Source: Chitinophagales bacterium
GTDB lineage: Bacteria; Bacteroidota; Bacteroidia; Chitinophagales; UBA10324
Assembly: GCA_025057275.1 (NCBI GenBank)
Contig: JANWXQ010000073.1
Location: 1-54,384 of the forward strand
Direction: 5' to 3'
Length of the DNA: 54,384 nt
The notes under the pieces were generated by a model, which was given only the letters and a program-made list of their open reading frames with translations, made no database searches and was not told the DNA's origin. Shown here piece after piece: positions 53,420-54,384 of the stretch; the first letter of the stretch is position 1; each line of letters begins with the position of its first letter. The position numbers and the translations under genes are program-made.

Positions 53420-54346
53420 ATGACATTTTTGGATCTGGCTTCACGGGTGCTTGATGAAGCAAAGCGGCCGCTTACAGCCAGAGAGATCTGGTTTCTGGCG
53501 GCCCAGAAGGGATATGATCTGCAGCTAAGAAGTGCGGGTAAGACTCCCTGGAATACGCTTGCTGCACAACTGTATGTTGATGTTAGGGATAATCCTGAAT
53601 CGCCTTTTACCACCACCGGCTCGAGGCCGAAACGATTTTACCTGCGGGCTCAGGCACATGTTTTGCCAGAGGTCGAGGATGCGCCAGAAGACAAGGCAGA
53701 CACACCAGAAATTCAGAAGAAATTTCATCTGCTGGAAAAAGATCTGCATCCTTTTCTGACAGCCTATGCCTTCTATCACCTGAACTGTTACACGAAATCC
53801 ATTCAGCACACGCAGTCAACAAAAAAGGAATTCGGCGAATGGGTGCATCCCGACATGGTGGGCTGCGTTTTTCTGTTTGAAGACTGGAGGCAGGAGGTGC
53901 ATGAACTCAGCGCTGCGGTTGGCAACACTTCCGTAAGACTCCTTTCCTTCGAAATCAAACGCGAGCTGTCGTTCGCTAATCTGAGAGAGAGCTTTTTTCA
54001 AACGGTTTCCAATTCAAGCTGGGCTAATGAGAGCTATCTTGTAGCCGCAACAATCAGCGAGGAATCGGACTTCCTCGATGAGCTTTCCCGACTATCAGCC
54101 GCATTTGGCATCGGAGTCATTCATTTAAATATTCAAAATGTTCACGACTCACAGATTGTCTTTCCTTCCAGACATCGAGAAACACTGGATTGGGAAACCA
54201 TCAACAAACTGACGCAAATGAATAACGACTTTCGGGAGTTCATATCAACCGTAAAAATTGACCTAAGCAGTCGCAAGATTCACAAAAAGGAATACAATCC
54301 GGTTCTGGAGTCAGACCGGCTTCATCTGCTATTAAAAAAGGATTGA
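53420..54346 (+). CDS. HARE-HTH domain protein (COG2958-type)
   Basis: 308 residues. N-terminal HARE-HTH winged helix (about 1-78): MTFLDLASRVLDEAKRPLT, GKTPWNTLAAQLYVDVRDN and GSRPKRFYL, a domain found in chromatin proteins and bacterial restriction enzymes. The C-terminal part (about 95-308) has LEKDLHPFLTAYAFYHLN, KEFGEWVHPDMVGCVFLFED and a predicted alpha/beta core, as in COG2958 proteins, which have been compared with restriction-endonuclease-like proteins. No catalytic triad was confirmed by eye. The 3' third is richer in A+T than its neighbours. A DNA-related or defence role is plausible, not shown. Confidence 0.85.
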   Translation: MTFLDLASRVLDEAKRPLTAREIWFLAAQKGYDLQLRSAGKTPWNTLAAQLYVDVRDNPESPFTTTGSRPKRFYLRAQAHVLPEVEDAPEDKADTPEIQKKFHLLEKDLHPFLTAYAFYHLNCYTKSIQHTQSTKKEFGEWVHPDMVGCVFLFEDWRQEVHELSAAVGNTSVRLLSFEIKRELSFANLRESFFQTVSNSSWANESYLVAATISEESDFLDELSRLSAAFGIGVIHLNIQNVHDSQIVFPSRHRETLDWETINKLTQMNNDFREFISTVKIDLSSRKIHKKEYNPVLESDRLHLLLKKD

Positions 54347-54357
54347 TAACCTCCGCC

Positions 54358-54384
54358 CTACTTCACCTCCAGCACCTCCACATC
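54358..54384 (-). CDS. Possible C-terminal end of a minus-strand gene, cut by the window edge
   Basis: Reading in from the right edge the minus strand gives DVEVLEVK and a TAG at 54360-54358. The alternating Val/Glu sequence looks like the last strand of a protein, and the position just past the HARE-HTH stop fits a convergent gene. Eight codons are too few to identify a family. Confidence 0.35.
   Translation of the reverse strand, partial: DVEVLEVK

Noticed and set aside
53420-54346. Complete defence system
   Set aside because: Only one gene is in the window; there is no methylase, nuclease partner or island markers to support it yet.
1-54384. CRISPR arrays, integrases, IS elements, rRNA genes
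   Set aside because: None seen on either strand; repeats found are short and few, and all long ORFs fit chromosomal genes.

Overview
The window reads as an ordinary chromosomal stretch from a Bacteroidota bacterium of moderately high G+C, perhaps from the Saprospiria/Chitinophagia side of the phylum. The support is five proteins (possibly six) that pair a signal peptide with a C-terminal type IX secretion (T9SS) sorting-type domain, Bacteroidota-style envelope genes (OstA-like protein, MCE/MlaD protein, LptD, amidase plus SPOR), several small proteins with Bacteroidota-typical sequences, and repeated TAnnTTTG-type promoter elements instead of sigma70-type boxes. No phage, IS element, CRISPR array or plasmid function was seen.

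Layout. 1-2857 (minus): pyruvate dehydrogenase E1 alpha, a membrane-anchored TPR protein and a DUF3179 lipoprotein. 2917-3984 (plus): recF. 4015-5865 (minus): a lysyl-oxidase-like T9SS substrate. 5942-12876: asparaginase-type Ntn hydrolase, small exported and cytosolic proteins of unknown role, a TMTC-like glycosyltransferase/TPR protein, an OmpA lipoprotein and adenine deaminase. 12895-21541 (minus): a tightly packed run of T9SS protein, nhaA, large lipoprotein, barrel-like protein, MORN-repeat protein and T9SS protein, followed by an NtrC-type regulator with a GAFTSA loop. 21665-26067: a coiled-coil membrane protein facing a 1155-residue predicted outer-membrane protein. 26140-31636 (minus): response regulator, histidine kinase and a very large NtrY-like kinase. 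31693-38282: mazG facing a plus-strand run of SDR, LolD-like ATPase, RecQ and two glycosyltransferases. 38277-48546: an envelope block of FtsE-like ATPase, a 66-residue protein, OstA-like, MlaD-like, a CUB-domain secreted protein, a channel-like protein, amidase, and divergent LptD. 48552-48626: tRNA-Val(GAC). 48732-49159: a decayed SRPBCC/AHSA1 gene. 49307-53378: two divergent T9SS proteins. 53420-54346: a HARE-HTH (COG2958-type) protein. The last 27 bases look like the end of another minus-strand gene.

How the parts relate. The dominant theme is cell-envelope biogenesis and surface display: lipopolysaccharide transport (LptD, OstA-like, MlaD-like), wall remodelling (amidase), outer-membrane barrels, lipoproteins and T9SS cargo, watched over by three sensor/regulator genes. 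The items most worth a second look are the secreted lysyl-oxidase-like protein, a pair of paralogous secreted proteins sharing an unnamed Cys-containing domain, the SRPBCC pseudogene hidden in an apparently empty interval, promoter boxes placed exactly four bases before start codons (possible leaderless mRNAs), and the HARE-HTH protein at the right edge.
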